Below, piece after piece: positions 63,001 through 64,000 of a stretch of DNA of 64,000 nucleotides (position 1 is its first letter; each line of letters opens with the position of its first letter). The notes under the pieces are model-generated. The model was not told the DNA's origin, did no database searches, and saw nothing but the letters and a program-made list of their open reading frames with translations. A program made the position numbers and the translations under genes. The stretch comes from Caenorhabditis remanei. Taxonomy: Eukaryota; Nematoda; Chromadorea; Rhabditida; Rhabditidae. Where the stretch lies: assembly GCF_010183535.1 (NCBI RefSeq), contig NC_071328.1:10788001-10852000 (forward strand). The letters run 5' to 3'.

Positions 63001-64000
63001 GAACTTTTTCTTCTCTTCTTTTTCTATTTCAGTGATTCATGAGAAGACGGAAAATGTTAGTTTCGGGGTCAGTTTCAGTGTAAAAATGAATAAAAAGGAG
63101 ACAGTTTTATGGTTATGACCTCCCTTTTTCGTGTTGAAAACCCAATTAAGAGACCACATCGTTTCATGCTGTAACTTACTTATATACAAGAAAATATGTA
63201 CAAGAAAACGTTCAGTCAGTTTCAAATAGTTCCTGAATCTCTACTTCTTTTTATTTTCAACACTTCCGAAGTCCGAATTTTAGTCTATTTCTCCATTTCT
63301 TCGGTTCAGACCAAGTTGAATTTCGAAATAAATTTTAAACTTTATCGTTATCCCGAGATCGGCTTTTCAACCAAAAGTCAACCAATACGCACATTGATTT
63401 ATGTTAAGACGTGTATTGGTTTCAACCATTTCCTATTATATTTTTTTGGTTTTTTATTTCAAACTGTAGCTTTTAACTTCATCTTTTCGAAAAAAACAAC
63501 TACAATTTCGGTCACTTTTTTGAGTTGTTACGTTTTTATAGTTCTAGTACATATGTCGTTTGGAGGAGAAAAGAAACAAGTTGACCACAAGTTTCATTTG
63601 AGAAAGTTTCGAGGTTCTTGATCACTTTTTGAAAGTGAAAATTGAGTATTTTTATGTTTTTTATGTTTTTTATTCTCAACCTTGAGAATTCGTTCGGAAC
63701 TCTAACGCTTTTCAATTATTTTTAAAGACGGAACCGTGCTACATTTTCTATTTAAAGACCAAACATTTGTGAGCGTTAACCCTCTTTTAAACAATATATC
63801 TCACTGAAGAGTTTGTACAAAATTGATTATTTACCAAGAATGAACATCTTGATTTGTACCTTACACTCAAGATAGATTGAAAGTTGTATCAGTTCTAACA
63901 CTGTGACACTACCTGATCGTTTCAACCAAAAATCAGCGAGAGGAATTACAATGTCGGCTGAATGTGTATGTAGTTTCACAAAGAATGATAGTTACGAAGT
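60062..64000. other. 4 kb without a recognised gene
   Basis: I find no set of exons with splice sites and continuous frame. The left end should contain the promoter of the SH2-kinase gene. The remainder is T-rich on + in the 61-63 kb range (C/T runs around 61240-61450 and 62880-63030). A GC-richer patch near 61465-61515 includes CGCGCGGGAAAA. Reading frames of 60-140 residues are present but look like composition artefacts. Confidence 0.45.
61503..61514 (-). promoter_or_regulatory. E2F-like motif in a GC-rich patch
   Basis: CGCGCGGGAAAA on + reads TTTTCCCGCGCG on -, which fits the E2F/DP consensus TTTSSCGC. It lies in a small GC-rich island within AT-rich DNA, as promoters often do. No adjacent gene is identified, so the function is a guess. 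Confidence 0.25.

Overview
The window looks like nuclear DNA of a nematode close to Caenorhabditis. Genes are compact, most introns are 45-100 bp with GT...TTTCAG borders, intergenic DNA is AT-rich, and same-strand genes sit about 100-300 bp apart as in operons. The encoded proteins include worm-type orthologues of LATS/WTS-1 kinase, RPS-7, a glutamyl-tRNA synthetase carrying WHEP repeats, and nicastrin/APH-2. From memory, wts-1, rps-7, ears-1 and aph-2 all lie on C. elegans chromosome I, the last three on one cosmid, so this is probably a syntenic block. The species cannot be fixed from the sequence alone.

Layout. 0-0.4 kb: first exons of a gene leaving the window on the minus strand. 1.7-11 kb: a minus-strand gene built of at least 31 tandem 231-bp (77-residue) units, ending in a 100-N assembly gap and carrying several one-base frame breaks next to the gap. 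11-20 kb: gene-poor, purine-rich DNA with one diverged inverted-repeat element. 20-25 kb: LATS kinase (minus). 26-27 kb: a coiled-coil membrane protein (plus). 27.6-35.6 kb: two minus-strand blocks that together match one BIG/ARFGEF3-like protein with a decayed Sec7 domain; a mucin-like membrane protein gene (same strand) and an LC8-like dynein light chain gene (opposite strand) sit between them. 36-38.8 kb: an unrecognised gene and rps-7. 39.5-40.6 kb: RRP7. 41-43.1 kb: two secreted paralogues. 43.7-53.9 kb: an operon-like plus-strand run of ears-1, aph-2, a COA6-like gene and a PRORP-like gene. 54.5-56.8 kb: a multi-RRM protein. 58-60 kb: an SH2-kinase of the Fer type. 60-64 kb: no gene recognised.

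Themes. Translation and RNA biology are well represented (RPS-7, RRP7, EARS, PRORP-like, RRM protein). Three neighbours concern organelle or membrane proteins: nicastrin, COA6 and the mitochondrial-looking PRORP. Signalling is represented by LATS and the Fer-type kinase.

The observations most worth checking are: the ARFGEF3-like gene apparently interrupted by two other genes; a 1,069-bp terminal-inverted-repeat element inserted exactly at a 3' splice site, whose CAG target duplication supplies a replacement acceptor; the overlap between the COA6 stop and the PRORP start, with one acceptor apparently able to serve both; a perfect 44-bp foldback between rps-7 and rrp7; and the repeat array, whose frame breaks look like blends of two repeat subtypes.
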